From contig NZ_JACHND010000001.1 of assembly GCF_014205275.1 (NCBI RefSeq), positions 5,456,001-5,520,000 of the forward strand: a stretch of DNA of 64,000 bases, in the 5' to 3' direction. The notes beneath the pieces were generated by a model. The model ran no database searches. It worked only from the letters and a program-made list of their open reading frames with translations, and was not told where the DNA came from. Every line of letters starts with the position of its first letter. Position 1 is the first letter of the stretch. This document shows, piece by piece, positions 48,301-57,002 of this stretch. Made by a program: the position numbers and the translations under genes. The stretch comes from Sphaerisporangium siamense (GTDB lineage Bacteria > Actinomycetota > Actinomycetes > Streptosporangiales > Streptosporangiaceae).

Positions 48301-48847
48301 CTTCCCGTGCGTGTCGGCCGGCGAGGACCTGATCATCCTGGACGAGGCGGGGCGGGAGCGGACCCGGTTCTCCTTCCCGCGTCAGCGCCGGGACCGGCAT
48401 CTGTGCCTGTCGGACTTCTTCCGCCCGGCCGGCTCCGGTGAGGTGGACGTGGTGGCCTTCCAGGTGGTCACCATGGGCGAGCGGATCTCCCAGGCCACCG
48501 CCGAGCTGTTCGCCAAGGACGCCTACCGCGACTACCTGGAACTGCACGGGTTGTCGGTGCAGCTGACCGAGGCGCTGGCCGAGTACTGGCACGCCCGGGT
48601 CCGCGCCGAGCTGGGCATCGGCGGCGGGGAGACGCTGGAGGACATGCTGAAGGTCAACTTCACCGGCTGCCGGTACTCGTTCGGCTATCCGGCGTGCCCG
48701 AACCTGGAGGACCAGCGGCAGTTGTTCCAGCTGCTGGACCCGCAGCGGATCGGGGTGTCGCTGTCGGAGGAGTTCCAGCTGCACCCCGAACAGGCGACCT
48801 CCGCGATGATCGTTCACCACCCCGAAGCCAAATACTTCAACGTCTGA
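45365..48847 (+). CDS. metH: Cobalamin-dependent methionine synthase
   Basis: This 1160-residue enzyme transfers a methyl group from methyltetrahydrofolate to homocysteine through cobalamin. All four modules are present: homocysteine-binding (about 1-320; zinc ligands Cys226 in GLNCATG and Cys292-Cys293 in GGCCGT), pterin-binding (about 330-600; IGERTNANGSKAF), cobalamin-binding (about 620-860; His736 in GDVHDIGKNL) and the AdoMet activation domain (about 900-1160; PRQRRDRHLCLSDFF, FSFGYPACPNLEDQ). Length is slightly below E. coli MetH. Codon use differs from the neighbours: GTG, TTG, GGG, GGT and CGT are frequent from about 45480 to 47450. The start is leaderless; a HAD gene follows 58 bases downstream. 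Confidence 0.96.
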   Translation: MNREASSFRRELSQRVLVADGAMGTMLQAYDPSLDDFDGHEGCNEVLNVTRPDIVRGVHEAYFAVGVDCVETNTFGANLAALGEYGIADRVFELSRAGAALAREVADGFSSVERPRFVLGSMGPGTKLPTLGHVAFGALRDAYEANAAGLIAGGADALIVETCQDLLQVKAAVVGARRAVAAAGRDVPVIAQVTIETNGAMLLGSEIGAALSAIEPLGVDVLGLNCATGPAEMSEHLRYLARHARLPLSCMPNAGLPELTADGARYPLSPQELAAAHVQFTGEYGLGLVGGCCGTTPEHLRQVVEAVGGHQPVERRPRPEPGAASLYQHVPFRQDTSYLAIGERTNANGSKAFREAMLAENWDECVEIARGQVRDGAHMLDLCVDYVGRDGVADMRELAFRFATASTLPIVLDSTEPAVLRAGLEMLGGRAIINSVNYEDGDGPDSRFTKIMHLVKEHGAAVVALTIDEEGQARTADWKVRVASRLIEDLTGNWGMRVEDIIIDSLTFPIATGQEETRRDGIETIEAIREIKRLYPQVQTTLGLSNISFGLNPAARIVLNSVFLNECVNAGLDSAIVHASKIVPMARIPDEQRQVALDMVYDRRREGYDPLARFMQLFEGVDAAAVRADRAAELAAMPLTERLKARIVDGERKGLEADLEEALVTRPALEIINEVLLEGMKTVGELFGSGQMQLPFVLQSAEVMKAAVAYLEPHMDRVEGRSKGRIVLATVKGDVHDIGKNLVDIILSNNGYEVINLGIKQPVSAILEAAVEKDADVIGMSGLLVKSTVIMKENLQEMNSRGISTRFPVLLGGAALTRAFVEQDLADTFQGEVRYARDAFEGLRLMDAFMAVKHGTPGAALPPLRERRVKTGATLTRTPEQALPARSDVAADNPLPVAPFSGDRLVKGIALADYAAFLDERATFMGQWGLKPARGGTGTGGSGPSYEELVEVEGRPRLRMWLERLQTENLLQAAVVYGYFPCVSAGEDLIILDEAGRERTRFSFPRQRRDRHLCLSDFFRPAGSGEVDVVAFQVVTMGERISQATAELFAKDAYRDYLELHGLSVQLTEALAEYWHARVRAELGIGGGETLEDMLKVNFTGCRYSFGYPACPNLEDQRQLFQLLDPQRIGVSLSEEFQLHPEQATSAMIVHHPEAKYFNV

Positions 48848-48849
48848 CC

Positions 48850-48895
48850 CCTGTCGGCCAGACGGTACGGTCAGGGTGTACCTAAAGCCGACAGG
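48850..48895 (+). promoter_or_regulatory. Inverted repeat overlapping the ribosome site of the HAD gene
   Basis: CCTGTCGGC (48850-48858) pairs with GCCGACAGG (48887-48895). The right arm covers the first bases of the AGGAGGG ribosome site at 48893-48899. It could be a terminator remnant after metH or could lower translation of the next gene. Confidence 0.45.
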
Positions 48896-48905
48896 AGGGT
48901 TCTAA

Positions 48906-49550
48906 GTGGACGCGGTCTTCTTCGACATGGACGGGCTTCTCGTGGACACCGAGAAGCTCTGGTTTCAGGTCGAGTCCGACGTCATGCGACGTCTGGGGGC
49001 CGCGTGGACCCAGGCCGACCAGGAGAACCTGGTCGGCGGTTCCATGCCGGCGACGGTGGCGTACATGCTGAGGGTCGCCGGGTCGGACCGTGATCCCGCC
49101 GAGATCGAGGCGTGGATGCTCGACGGCGTGCTCGCCCTGCTGGCGGAGGGCTTCGACGTGATGCCCGGCGCGCTGGAGCTGCTGGGCGAGATCCGCGCGG
49201 CGGGGGTGCCCACGGGGCTGGTCACCTCCTCCGCCCGGCTGATGGCGGACGCGGTGCTGAACGGCGTCGGCCGCGAGCACTTCGACATCGTCGTCACCGG
49301 GGACGACGTGCGGAACTTCAAGCCCGCTCCCGAGCCGTACCTGCTGGCGGCGGAGCGGGTGGGCGTGCCGCCGGCGCGGTGCGTGGCGCTGGAGGACTCC
49401 CCGAACGGCGTCGCCGCCGCCACCGCCGCGGGGTGCGCGGTCGTGGCGGTCCCGAGCGTCGTGCCCGTCCCGCCCGCTCCGAGGCGCCTGGTCGTCGAGT
49501 CGCTGAAGCAGGTGGACGTGGCGGCGCTGCGCGCGCTCGCCGCCTCCTGA
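48906..49550 (+). CDS. HAD-superfamily hydrolase (beta-phosphoglucomutase/phosphatase type)
   Basis: This 214-residue cytoplasmic phosphatase has the HAD motifs: FFDMDGLLVDTEKLW (nucleophile and acid Asp), VTSSARL (motif II), NFKPAPEPYLLAAE (motif III Lys) and ALEDSPNGVAAATAAG (motif IV). The helical cap lies after motif I. Substrate cannot be assigned. The GTG start at 48906 is preceded by AGGAGGG. It follows metH by 58 bases and probably shares its transcript; its ribosome site is partly inside an inverted repeat. Confidence 0.9.
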   Translation: MDAVFFDMDGLLVDTEKLWFQVESDVMRRLGAAWTQADQENLVGGSMPATVAYMLRVAGSDRDPAEIEAWMLDGVLALLAEGFDVMPGALELLGEIRAAGVPTGLVTSSARLMADAVLNGVGREHFDIVVTGDDVRNFKPAPEPYLLAAERVGVPPARCVALEDSPNGVAAATAAGCAVVAVPSVVPVPPAPRRLVVESLKQVDVAALRALAAS

Positions 49551-49682
49551 GCCCTCCGCGCGCGTCCCGGAGGAGCTTCCTCCTCCTCCCTTAGGGGGTG
49601 GCCCATCCTTGGGGATGAGGGGGCGGGGCGCGTCCGCGTGCCAGGATGGAACGGAAAGCCGTGAACAAGGGGGCGAACCTTT

Positions 49683-50186
49683 ATGTCGTTCGACCAGATC
49701 GCCTGGCTTCCGCTGTGCGGGGGACTGACCGCCGTCGGCCTGGTGCTCAGCTTTCTGGCGTTCCGCAGGCGGGGGGCGGCGTCCGGCCTGCGCCTGGCCG
49801 CGTGGTCGCTGATCCCGATCGCCGCCTACCTGACCGGCGCGCTGGCCACGTTGTGGAAGATGGGCACGGCCGCGGTGGGCTTCGTCACGGGGCTGGTGTT
49901 CTCGCCGACGGTGTGGGCGGGCGTGGCCGTGACGGGGCTGGCCGTCGTGCTGTACCTGGTGTCCGGCGTCATGCTGGGCCGGGGCGCCGCACGGCAGCGC
50001 TCCGGGAAGAAGGCCGCTCCCGAGCCCGTCCCTGACGCCGCGGGGGCCCCGGCGGTGAGCGCGGGCGCGCCGACGCAGCCGAACCGGCCGCCGCTGCCCC
50101 GCCGCCGTCCCGCCGCCGCGGCGGCGCCCGCCGACGACGACCTGTCGGACATCGAAGAGATCCTCAAGCGCCGCGGCATCAGCTAG
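49683..50186 (+). CDS. Small conserved-type membrane protein with disordered tail
   Basis: This 167-residue protein has about three transmembrane helices (LCGGLTAVGLVLSFLAF, LAAWSLIPIAAYLTGALATLW, GVAVTGLAVVLYLVSGVMLG), then a Pro/Ala-rich disordered stretch and a short acidic-basic C-terminal motif DDDLSDIEEILKRRGIS that looks like a docking helix. Codon use is normal and a hairpin terminator follows, which supports a real gene. AAGGGGGCG lies before ATG 49683. I recall similar proteins beside metH/HAD in actinobacteria but know no function. Confidence 0.75.
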   Translation: MSFDQIAWLPLCGGLTAVGLVLSFLAFRRRGAASGLRLAAWSLIPIAAYLTGALATLWKMGTAAVGFVTGLVFSPTVWAGVAVTGLAVVLYLVSGVMLGRGAARQRSGKKAAPEPVPDAAGAPAVSAGAPTQPNRPPLPRRRPAAAAAPADDDLSDIEEILKRRGIS

Positions 50187-50218
50187 CGCGCTTCGCGGGT
50201 CCGGCGAGGGCGAGGATG

Positions 50219-50255
50219 CCGTGCGGTGGACGGTGGCGTTCCCTCCACCGCACGG
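50219..50255 (+). terminator. 12-bp hairpin terminator
   Basis: CCGTGCGGTGGA (50219-50230) pairs perfectly with TCCACCGCACGG (50244-50255), 13-base loop, 33 bases after the stop of the membrane protein gene. Confidence 0.75.
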
Positions 50256-50965
50256 GTGCGGCCGGCGCGGCCGGATCCGCCGCGGCCGCGGTCTCGCGTT
50301 GGGCTGACAGGGGCCGGCGGCGAGTGCCGCCGCGCGCGGGCGGAGGCACGTACGGCATGCCCCCGTCCGGGCGGCGACGACCAAGACATACCCCACATCG
50401 CGGGCGAGCGCACCCCGGTGCCGAAGATCTGTGATATGCGCGCCCATCCCTGTACCGGACGATCGTGGCGCGCCCGTGCATCCGGCGTCCTCTGAGCCCT
50501 CGCCCGGCATGCGGATCAGGCCGCTCGACGACGGTGGCATCACGTTTCCATAACGGTATGGTGCCGCCTGTGCGCCTCCAGATGGGCCGGGGCACCCCTC
50601 GGTAAGATCGGCAATCCTTGATCACGCCCCGGATCCCTGCGGTCGTGCGCGCCGCCGGGTCCGCGCCGGGGTGTCACGAGGGTGCGCGCCGCCGGGTTTC
50701 CGCGTGCCGTGTCACGGTTCTGAGACACAACCCGGACAGCTCCCGAATATTCGGTCCAAGATCGATACGAATGAATTTCGCAAGAATCACAGTTGAGCCA
50801 CATAGCGTGCGAAGGTACTGGTCATCGCAGCTCAGCACGTAGATTCTGCGTCCGGGGCCTATACACGGCCCTGCATGCAACATGGGGCGACGCCCGCCCG
50901 CCACCACCGGACGGGCGGCCGCGCCAGACGGACAACATCGTCTGGGATCCAGGGAGCCGACACTT
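50256..50965. other. Long intergenic region upstream of the peptide transporter operon
   Basis: About 700 bases without a credible gene. It holds a tandem direct repeat (50645-50716) and an AT-richer segment at 50735-50870, where the promoter of the transporter operon should lie. A minus-strand open frame exists but has no start context, family or codon bias. Confidence 0.5.
50645..50716. repeat. Tandem direct repeat of about 35 bp
   Basis: Copies 50645-50678 and 50682-50716 both begin GTGCGCGCCGCCGGGT and end GTGTCACG, with small differences between. Placed about 250 bases before the transporter operon. Confidence 0.75.
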
Positions 50966-51961
50966 ATGACCGCACCGCTCGACGCCTCCAGCAAGGAGCT
51001 GGAGGCCTCGCCGGAGGCCGTGCTGGACGGGCCGGCCAAGGCGATCCAGGGCCGGTCGCTCGGACAGATCGCATGGATGCGGCTCAAGCGCGACCGCATC
51101 GCCGTGGTCGGCGGAGTGGTGATCGTTCTACTGATCCTCATCGCGATCTTCGCGCCGCTGCTGGTGTCGTGGCTGGGACACCCGCCCGCGGAGTGGCACC
51201 GAGAGAAGATCGACCCCGCCATCCAGGCTCCCATCGGCTCCTTCGGCGGCATGAGCTGGGACTTCCTGTTCGGCGTCGAGCCGACCACCGGCCGTGACCT
51301 GTTCAGCCGGGTCCTCTACGGCGCGCGCATCTCGCTGCTGATCGCGTTCTTCGCCACCCTGCTGTGCGTGATGCTCGGCACGCTGCTCGGGATGATCGCG
51401 GGCTTCTTCGGCGGCTGGGTCGACATGATCATCAGCCGGCTGATGGACATCTTCCTCGCCTTCCCGCTGCTGGTGTTCGCGCTGGCGCTGGCGGGGGTGA
51501 TCCCCGACAAGGCGTTCGGCCTCTCGGGGGACACGCTGAGGATCACGCTGCTCGTGTTCATCATCGGCTTCTTCAACTGGCCCTACATAGGCCGGATCAT
51601 CCGGGGCCAGACGCTGTCCCTGCGGGAACGTGAGTTCGTCGACGCCTCCAGGAGCCTGGGCGCGCGCAGCCACACGATCCTGTTCAAGGAGATCCTCCCC
51701 AACCTGCTGGCGCCGATCCTCGTCTACGCGACGCTGCTGATCCCGACGAACATCCTGTTCGAGGCCGCGCTGTCGTTCCTCGGGGTCGGCGTCCGGCCGC
51801 CCACCCCGACCTGGGGAGGCATGCTGGCCGACGCGGTGCACAACTATCAGGTGGCGCCCAACTACATGATCTTCCCCGGTCTCGCGATCTTCATCACCGT
51901 GCTGTCGTTCAACCTGCTCGGTGACGGCCTGAGGGACGCCTTCGATCCCAAGGCCCGATGA
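50966..51961 (+). CDS. dppC: Peptide ABC transporter permease (DppC/OppC)
   Basis: This 331-residue inner-membrane permease has a cytoplasmic N-terminal extension, the OppC N-terminal helix (RIAVVGGVVIVLLILIAIFAPLLV), and the BPD permease domain with GARISLLIAFFATLL, the coupling-loop motif EFVDASRSLGARSHTILFKEILPN (EAA motif) and a last helix before DGLRDAFDPKAR. It pairs with the DppB homologue at 53882 to form the channel of a di/oligopeptide importer. GGGAG lies 10 bases before ATG 50966; an upstream in-frame extension is rejected. It is unusual in being first in the operon. Confidence 0.92.
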   Translation: MTAPLDASSKELEASPEAVLDGPAKAIQGRSLGQIAWMRLKRDRIAVVGGVVIVLLILIAIFAPLLVSWLGHPPAEWHREKIDPAIQAPIGSFGGMSWDFLFGVEPTTGRDLFSRVLYGARISLLIAFFATLLCVMLGTLLGMIAGFFGGWVDMIISRLMDIFLAFPLLVFALALAGVIPDKAFGLSGDTLRITLLVFIIGFFNWPYIGRIIRGQTLSLREREFVDASRSLGARSHTILFKEILPNLLAPILVYATLLIPTNILFEAALSFLGVGVRPPTPTWGGMLADAVHNYQVAPNYMIFPGLAIFITVLSFNLLGDGLRDAFDPKAR

Positions 51962-52017
51962 GCGCGTGAGTGTTTCGCAATTTCGGTACTCCTAGCTTCA
52001 AGGGGTGTGTCAGGTCC

Positions 52018-53787
52018 ATGAACCTCAAATCCAAGGCGTCGGCGGTGGTGGCCACCGCGGGCCTCGCCCTGGTGGTGGCCGCCTGCGGTGGTGGCGGCGG
52101 CGGTGCCAAGAGCGGCTCCAGCGGCGGCGGTGACGCGGCTCCCTCCAGCAAGTTCAACGCCGGAGTCGAGCAGATCGTGAACCCCTCGGAGAAGACGGGC
52201 GGCACGCTCCGCATGGGCATGCCGGGCGACTTCGACTCCGTCGACCCGGGCGACATGTACTACGGCTACGCGTGGAACTTCGCGCGTCTCTACAGCCGCG
52301 CGCTCACCATGTTCAAGCCGGTGCCGGGACAGGAGGGCCTCCAGCTCGTCCCCGACCTCGCCGAAGAGCTCGGCAAGCCGAGCGACGGCGGCAAGACCTG
52401 GACGTACAAGCTCCGCGCGGGCGTGAAGTTCGAGGACGGCACCCCGATCACGTCCAAGGACGTGAAGTACGCCGTCGCCCGCTCCCTCGACAAGGACATC
52501 CTCCCGAGCGGCCCCACCTACTTCAACGACTGGATCGACGCCGGCGACTACAAGGGCCCGTACAAGGACAAGGGCAAGATCGACGGCTGGAAGGGCATCG
52601 AGACCCCCGACGACCGGACCATCGTCTTCCACCTGAAGAAGGCGTACGGCGGTTTCGACTACTTCGCGATGCTCCCGCAGACGGCTCCCGTGCCGGCGGC
52701 CAAGGACACCGGCTCCAAGTACAAGGAGCACCCGGTCGCCAGCGGCCCCTACATGTTCAAGTCGCACGAGCTGGGCAAGCGGATCGAACTGGTCAAGAAC
52801 ACCAACTGGGACCCGGCCAGCGACCCCAACCGCAAGCAGCTCAACGACTCCATCGAGGTGCTGCTGGGCCAGAACGAGGACGACCTCGACCAGCGCCTGC
52901 TCTCCGGCAAGATCGACGTCAAGGTGAACAGCACCGGCGTCGGCGCCAACGCGCGCAAGAGCGTCCTGACCGACGACAAGCGCAAGCAGTACTCCGACTC
53001 CGCGCCGATCGCGCGCACCTGGTTCACCAACATCAACGGTGACGTGCCGCCGTTCGACAACGTCCACTGCCGCAAGGCCGTGATGTACGCCGCGGACCGC
53101 TCGGCCATCCAGGGCGTCTACGGCGGCCCCGACGCCGGTGGCGACGTCGCCCTCAGCCTCATGCCGTCCACGATGACCGGTTACAAGAAGATCGACCCCT
53201 ACGGCGTCGAGGCCCACCCCACCGGTGACATCGACAAGGCCAAGCAGGAACTGACGGCCTGCGGCCAGCCCAACGGCTTCAGCACCAGCATCTCCTTCCG
53301 CAACGAGCGGGCCGCCGAGAAGCAGACCGCCGAGGCGCTGCAGCAGTCGCTCGGCAAGATCGGCATCAAGCTGGAGCTCAAGGGTTACCCCCAGGGCGAC
53401 TACTTCAAGCTGTACGCCGGCAAGCCCGAATTCGCCACGAAGAACAACCTGGGCCTCATGGTCTACGGCTGGGGCGCCGACTACCCCGAGGGCTTCGGCT
53501 TCTTCCAGCAGATCGTCGACAGCCGGGTCATCCGTCCCGCGGGCAACACCAACCTCACGGTGAAGGACCCGGAGATCGACAAGCTCATCGACCAGGCGGC
53601 CGGCGAGACCGACGCGGCCAAGCGCAACGACGTCTGGGCGCAGGTCGACGCGAAGGTCATGGACGACGCGTTCATCCTTCCGTACGTGTGGGCGCACGGC
53701 CTGTTCTACCGGCCGCCCACGCTGAAGAACGTCTTCGTCAGCCAGAACTGGGGCACCTACGAGTACCTCACGCTGAGCACCCAGTAA
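52018..53787 (+). CDS. dppA: Peptide ABC transporter substrate-binding lipoprotein (SBP family 5)
   Basis: This 589-residue lipoprotein captures peptides outside the membrane. The signal peptide ends in the lipobox LVVAAC with lipidated Cys23, followed by a Gly/Ser linker. The SBP-5 domain has GGTLRMGMPGDFDSVDPGDM, LVPDLAEELGKPSDGGKTWTYKLRAGVKFEDGTPITSKDV and WGADYPEGFGFFQQIVDSR. ATG 52018 starts the lipoprotein signal; a frame opening at 51970 would add 16 non-signal residues. It lies 56 bases after the dppC stop. Confidence 0.93.
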   Translation: MNLKSKASAVVATAGLALVVAACGGGGGGAKSGSSGGGDAAPSSKFNAGVEQIVNPSEKTGGTLRMGMPGDFDSVDPGDMYYGYAWNFARLYSRALTMFKPVPGQEGLQLVPDLAEELGKPSDGGKTWTYKLRAGVKFEDGTPITSKDVKYAVARSLDKDILPSGPTYFNDWIDAGDYKGPYKDKGKIDGWKGIETPDDRTIVFHLKKAYGGFDYFAMLPQTAPVPAAKDTGSKYKEHPVASGPYMFKSHELGKRIELVKNTNWDPASDPNRKQLNDSIEVLLGQNEDDLDQRLLSGKIDVKVNSTGVGANARKSVLTDDKRKQYSDSAPIARTWFTNINGDVPPFDNVHCRKAVMYAADRSAIQGVYGGPDAGGDVALSLMPSTMTGYKKIDPYGVEAHPTGDIDKAKQELTACGQPNGFSTSISFRNERAAEKQTAEALQQSLGKIGIKLELKGYPQGDYFKLYAGKPEFATKNNLGLMVYGWGADYPEGFGFFQQIVDSRVIRPAGNTNLTVKDPEIDKLIDQAAGETDAAKRNDVWAQVDAKVMDDAFILPYVWAHGLFYRPPTLKNVFVSQNWGTYEYLTLSTQ

Positions 53788-53881
53788 ACCGGTCCGGGAG
53801 AACCCCGGGAACGCTCGTCGAAAGCAGGTGAAGGCTTCGGCGGCCGGGTCCCACCGGACCCGGCCGCCATGGCCGAGATCA

Positions 53882-54895
53882 GTGGTCACATACATCGTCA
53901 GACGGTTGATAGCGGCCGTCATGCTGCTCTTCGTGGTGAGCATCGCGACGTTCGCCATCTTCTTTCTCGTGCCTCGGCTCGCGGGGATGTCTGCTGACGA
54001 CCTCGCTTCCCGGTACGTGGGCAAGGCGGCCAACGCCCAGGTCATCCACGACACGGCCATCAGGCTGGGCTTCTACGACCCGCTGGCCGTGCAGTACGGG
54101 CGGTTCGTGAAGGGCATCTTCGTGGGGATCGAGAGGAACTACGGCCCCGGTGTGGAGCACTGCCCCGCCCCCTGCTTCGGCTACTCCTACGTCACCCAGA
54201 ACCCCGTGCTGCCGGACCTGCTCGACCGCATCCCGATCACGCTCTCGCTGGCCCTCGGGGCCGCGGTCGTCTGGGTGGTGTTCGGCGTGGCGACGGGAGT
54301 GGTGTCGGCCCTCCGGCGCGGCAGCTTCTTCGACCGCCTGTCCATGGGCATCGCGCTGGCCGGGGTCTCGCTGCCCATCTTCTTCACCGGCATCGTCTCC
54401 CTGGCGATCTTCCGCGACCAGCTCGGGCTGGTGGGCGACGTCGCCGACTGGGTGCCGTTCTCCGAATCGCCGGCCATCTGGGCGCAGAACCTCATCCTGC
54501 CGTGGGTGACGCTCGCGTTCCTGTACGCCGCCGGTTATGCGCGGCTCACCAGGGCGGGCATGCTGGAGACCATGTCGGAGGACTACATCCGCACGGCCCG
54601 GGCGAAGGGGCTTCCCGAGCGGGTCGTGGTGGTCAAGCACGGTCTGCGCGCCACCCTGACCCCCGTGCTCACCATGTTCGGCCTCGACCTCGGCCTGCTG
54701 CTCGGCGGCGCCGTGCTCACCGAGAGCACCTTCTCGCTGCCCGGCATGGGCAAGTACGCCGTGGACGCCATCAGCAACAACGACCTTCCCCAGGTGATGG
54801 GGGTGACGCTGCTCGCCGCCGCGTTCATCATCGTGGCCAACCTAGTAGTCGACCTGCTCTACGCGGTCGTGGACCCGAGGGTGAGGCTTGCGTGA
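53882..54895 (+). CDS. dppB: Peptide ABC transporter permease (DppB/OppB)
   Basis: This protein of about 337 residues is the second permease: [29 protein letters not shown] (first helix), a periplasmic loop with two cysteines ([10 protein letters not shown]), then [31 protein letters not shown] and the coupling motif [26 protein letters not shown]. It ends [17 protein letters not shown] 53882 gives the normal N-terminus; GTG 53828 would add 18 Pro/Arg-rich residues and cannot be ruled out since neither has a good ribosome site. Its stop overlaps the dppD start. Confidence 0.9.
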   Translation: MVTYIVRRLIAAVMLLFVVSIATFAIFFLVPRLAGMSADDLASRYVGKAANAQVIHDTAIRLGFYDPLAVQYGRFVKGIFVGIERNYGPGVEHCPAPCFGYSYVTQNPVLPDLLDRIPITLSLALGAAVVWVVFGVATGVVSALRRGSFFDRLSMGIALAGVSLPIFFTGIVSLAIFRDQLGLVGDVADWVPFSESPAIWAQNLILPWVTLAFLYAAGYARLTRAGMLETMSEDYIRTARAKGLPERVVVVKHGLRATLTPVLTMFGLDLGLLLGGAVLTESTFSLPGMGKYAVDAISNNDLPQVMGVTLLAAAFIIVANLVVDLLYAVVDPRVRLA

Positions 54896-55926
54896 CAGGG
54901 ACCGCGTTTCTCGACGTCGAGAACCTGAGCATCCACTTCCCGACCGACGACGGCCTGGTCAAGTCCGTGGACGGGCTGTCCTTCAAGCTGGAGCGCGGGA
55001 AGACCCTCGGCATCGTCGGGGAGTCCGGCTCGGGCAAGAGCGTGACGAGCCTCGGCATCCTCGGCCTGCACAAGGGCGGGCGCGCGAAGATCTCGGGCGA
55101 GATCTGGCTGGACGGCGAGGAGCTCGTCGCCGCCTCCCCCGAGCACGTGCGCACGCTGCGCGGCAAGAAGATGGCGATGATCTTCCAGGATCCGCTGTCG
55201 GCCATGCACCCCTACTACACGGTCGGCGCGCAGATCATCGAGGCGTACCGCATCCACCACAAGGTGAGCAAGGCCGTCGCGCGCAAGCACGCCATCGACA
55301 TGCTCGGCCGCGTCGGCATCCCGCAGCCGGACCGGCGCGTGGACAGCTATCCGCACGAGTTCTCCGGCGGCATGCGCCAGCGGGCGATGATCGCCATGGC
55401 GCTGTCGTGCGACCCCGAACTGCTGATCGCCGACGAGCCGACGACCGCGCTGGACGTCACCGTGCAGGCCCAGATCCTGGACCTCATGCGCGACCTGCAG
55501 CAGGAGTTCAACTCCGCGCTGATAATCATCACCCACGACCTCGGCGTCGTGGCCGAGCTGTCGGACGACATCCTGGTGATGTACGCCGGCAAGTGCATCG
55601 AGTACGGCGCGGCCGAGGACATCTTCGAGCGGCCCGAGCACCCCTACACCTGGGGGCTGCTGGGCTCGATGCCCCGGCTCGACCGCGAGCGCGCCGACCG
55701 CCTGCTCCCGATCAAGGGCACTCCGCCCTCCCTGATCAACGTGCCGTCCGGCTGCGCCTTCCACCCCCGCTGCGCGTTCGAGCCGCGCACCGGCGGCCGA
55801 GGGAAGACCGAGGTGCCCCAGCTCCTGGAGACCGAGGGAGGCCACCTGGTGCGCTGCCACATGTCGCGCGAGGAACGCCGCGCCGCCTGGGAGAACGAGA
55901 TCAAGCCGACCCTGGAGTCCGTGTGA
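54892..55926 (+). CDS. dppD: Peptide ABC transporter ATPase (DppD/OppD)
   Basis: This 344-residue ATP-binding subunit has Walker A GESGSGKS, the Q-loop QDPLSAMHP, signature SGGMRQR, Walker [13 protein letters not shown] and the switch His in [10 protein letters not shown]. The C-terminal OppC/DppD-type extension ([21 protein letters not shown]... RCHMSREE) carries conserved cysteines that bind an iron-sulfur cluster in related transporters. The GTG start overlaps the dppB stop by 4 bases, and its stop overlaps dppF the same way. Confidence 0.93.
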   Translation: MTGTAFLDVENLSIHFPTDDGLVKSVDGLSFKLERGKTLGIVGESGSGKSVTSLGILGLHKGGRAKISGEIWLDGEELVAASPEHVRTLRGKKMAMIFQDPLSAMHPYYTVGAQIIEAYRIHHKVSKAVARKHAIDMLGRVGIPQPDRRVDSYPHEFSGGMRQRAMIAMALSCDPELLIADEPTTALDVTVQAQILDLMRDLQQEFNSALIIITHDLGVVAELSDDILVMYAGKCIEYGAAEDIFERPEHPYTWGLLGSMPRLDRERADRLLPIKGTPPSLINVPSGCAFHPRCAFEPRTGGRGKTEVPQLLETEGGHLVRCHMSREERRAAWENEIKPTLESV

Positions 55927-56957
55927 GCCGCCCGTCGGAGCCCCTGCTGTCCGTGCGGGGCCTGGAGAAGCACTTCCCGATCACCAAGGGCCTGGTCAAG
56001 CGTCAGGTCGGCGCGGTCAAGGCGGTGGACGGCCTGGACTTCCAGGTCCGCAAGGGCGAGACGCTCGGCCTGGTGGGGGAGTCGGGCTGCGGCAAGACCA
56101 CCACCGGGCGCCTGATCACCCGGCTGCTGGAGCCCACCGGCGGCGAGATCGTCTTCGAGGGGCGCGACATCACCCACATGTCGCAGGGCGGGCTGCGCCC
56201 GCTGCGCCGCGACATGCAGATGATCTTCCAGGACCCCTACAGCTCGCTCAACCCGCGCCACACCGTCGGCGCCATCGTGGGCGCGCCGTTCCGCATCCAG
56301 GGCGTGAAGCCCCAGAACGGCGTCAAGAAGGCCGTCCAGGACATCCTCGAACTGGTCGGCCTCAACCCCGAGCACTACAACCGCTACCCGCACGAGTTCT
56401 CCGGCGGCCAGCGGCAGCGCATCGGCATCGCCCGCACGCTGGCGCTCAAGCCCAAGCTCATCATCGCCGACGAGCCGGTGTCGGCACTGGACGTCTCCAT
56501 CCAGGCCCAGGTCGTCAACCTGCTGGAGGACCTGCAGAACGAGCTCGAACTGACCTACGTCGTCATCGCCCACGACCTGTCGGTCGTCCGGCACATCAGC
56601 GACCGGGTCGCGGTCATGTACCTCGGCAAGATCGTCGAGATCGGCGCCAGCAAGAGCCTGTACGAGGCGCCGATGCACCCGTACACCAACGCCCTGCTGT
56701 CGGCCGTGCCGGTGCCCGACGTCAAGCTGCGGGGCGGGCGCGAGCGCATCCGCCTTCAGGGGGACGTGCCGAGCCCGCTCAACCCGCCGCCCGCGTGCCG
56801 CTTCCACACCCGCTGCTGGAAGGCGCAGGAGATCTGCAGGACCCAGGAGCCGCCGCTCGTCGAGCGGGCCGCCGACCACCAGGTCGCCTGCCACTTCCCG
56901 GAGAACGTCCCCGCCGAGGCCGTGCCCGGCGACGCGGGGGCGCAGGTGCCCGCCTGA
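55923..56957 (+). CDS. dppF: Peptide ABC transporter ATPase (DppF/OppF)
   Basis: This 344-residue second ATPase has Walker [23 protein letters not shown], signature SGGQRQR, Walker [13 protein letters not shown] and the switch His in [10 protein letters not shown]. The C-terminal part [26 protein letters not shown] is the oligopeptide-transporter extension. It forms the heterodimeric motor with the DppD homologue. The GTG start is inside the GTGA overlap with dppD. A hairpin terminator follows. Confidence 0.93.
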   Translation: MSRPSEPLLSVRGLEKHFPITKGLVKRQVGAVKAVDGLDFQVRKGETLGLVGESGCGKTTTGRLITRLLEPTGGEIVFEGRDITHMSQGGLRPLRRDMQMIFQDPYSSLNPRHTVGAIVGAPFRIQGVKPQNGVKKAVQDILELVGLNPEHYNRYPHEFSGGQRQRIGIARTLALKPKLIIADEPVSALDVSIQAQVVNLLEDLQNELELTYVVIAHDLSVVRHISDRVAVMYLGKIVEIGASKSLYEAPMHPYTNALLSAVPVPDVKLRGGRERIRLQGDVPSPLNPPPACRFHTRCWKAQEICRTQEPPLVERAADHQVACHFPENVPAEAVPGDAGAQVPA

Positions 56958-56962
56958 CACGC

Positions 56963-56989
56963 CGTGCCGGGCCGCACGTGCCCGGCACG
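56963..56989. terminator. 10-bp hairpin terminator after the transporter operon
   Basis: CGTGCCGGGC (56963-56972) and GCCCGGCACG (56980-56989), 7-base loop, between convergent operons. Confidence 0.75.
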
Positions 56990-57002
56990 TGCCCCGGGAC
57001 GG

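Noticed and set aside
45233-48820. Nearly full-length minus-strand open frame of about 1195 codons opposite metH
   Set aside because: It is rich in His, Arg and Gln and has no recognisable domain. It results from the G/T-ending codon style of metH, which rarely produces stops on the other strand.
50179-50625. Minus-strand open frame in the gap before the peptide transporter operon
   Set aside because: Arg/Pro-rich, no ribosome site, and it crosses a clear terminator hairpin.
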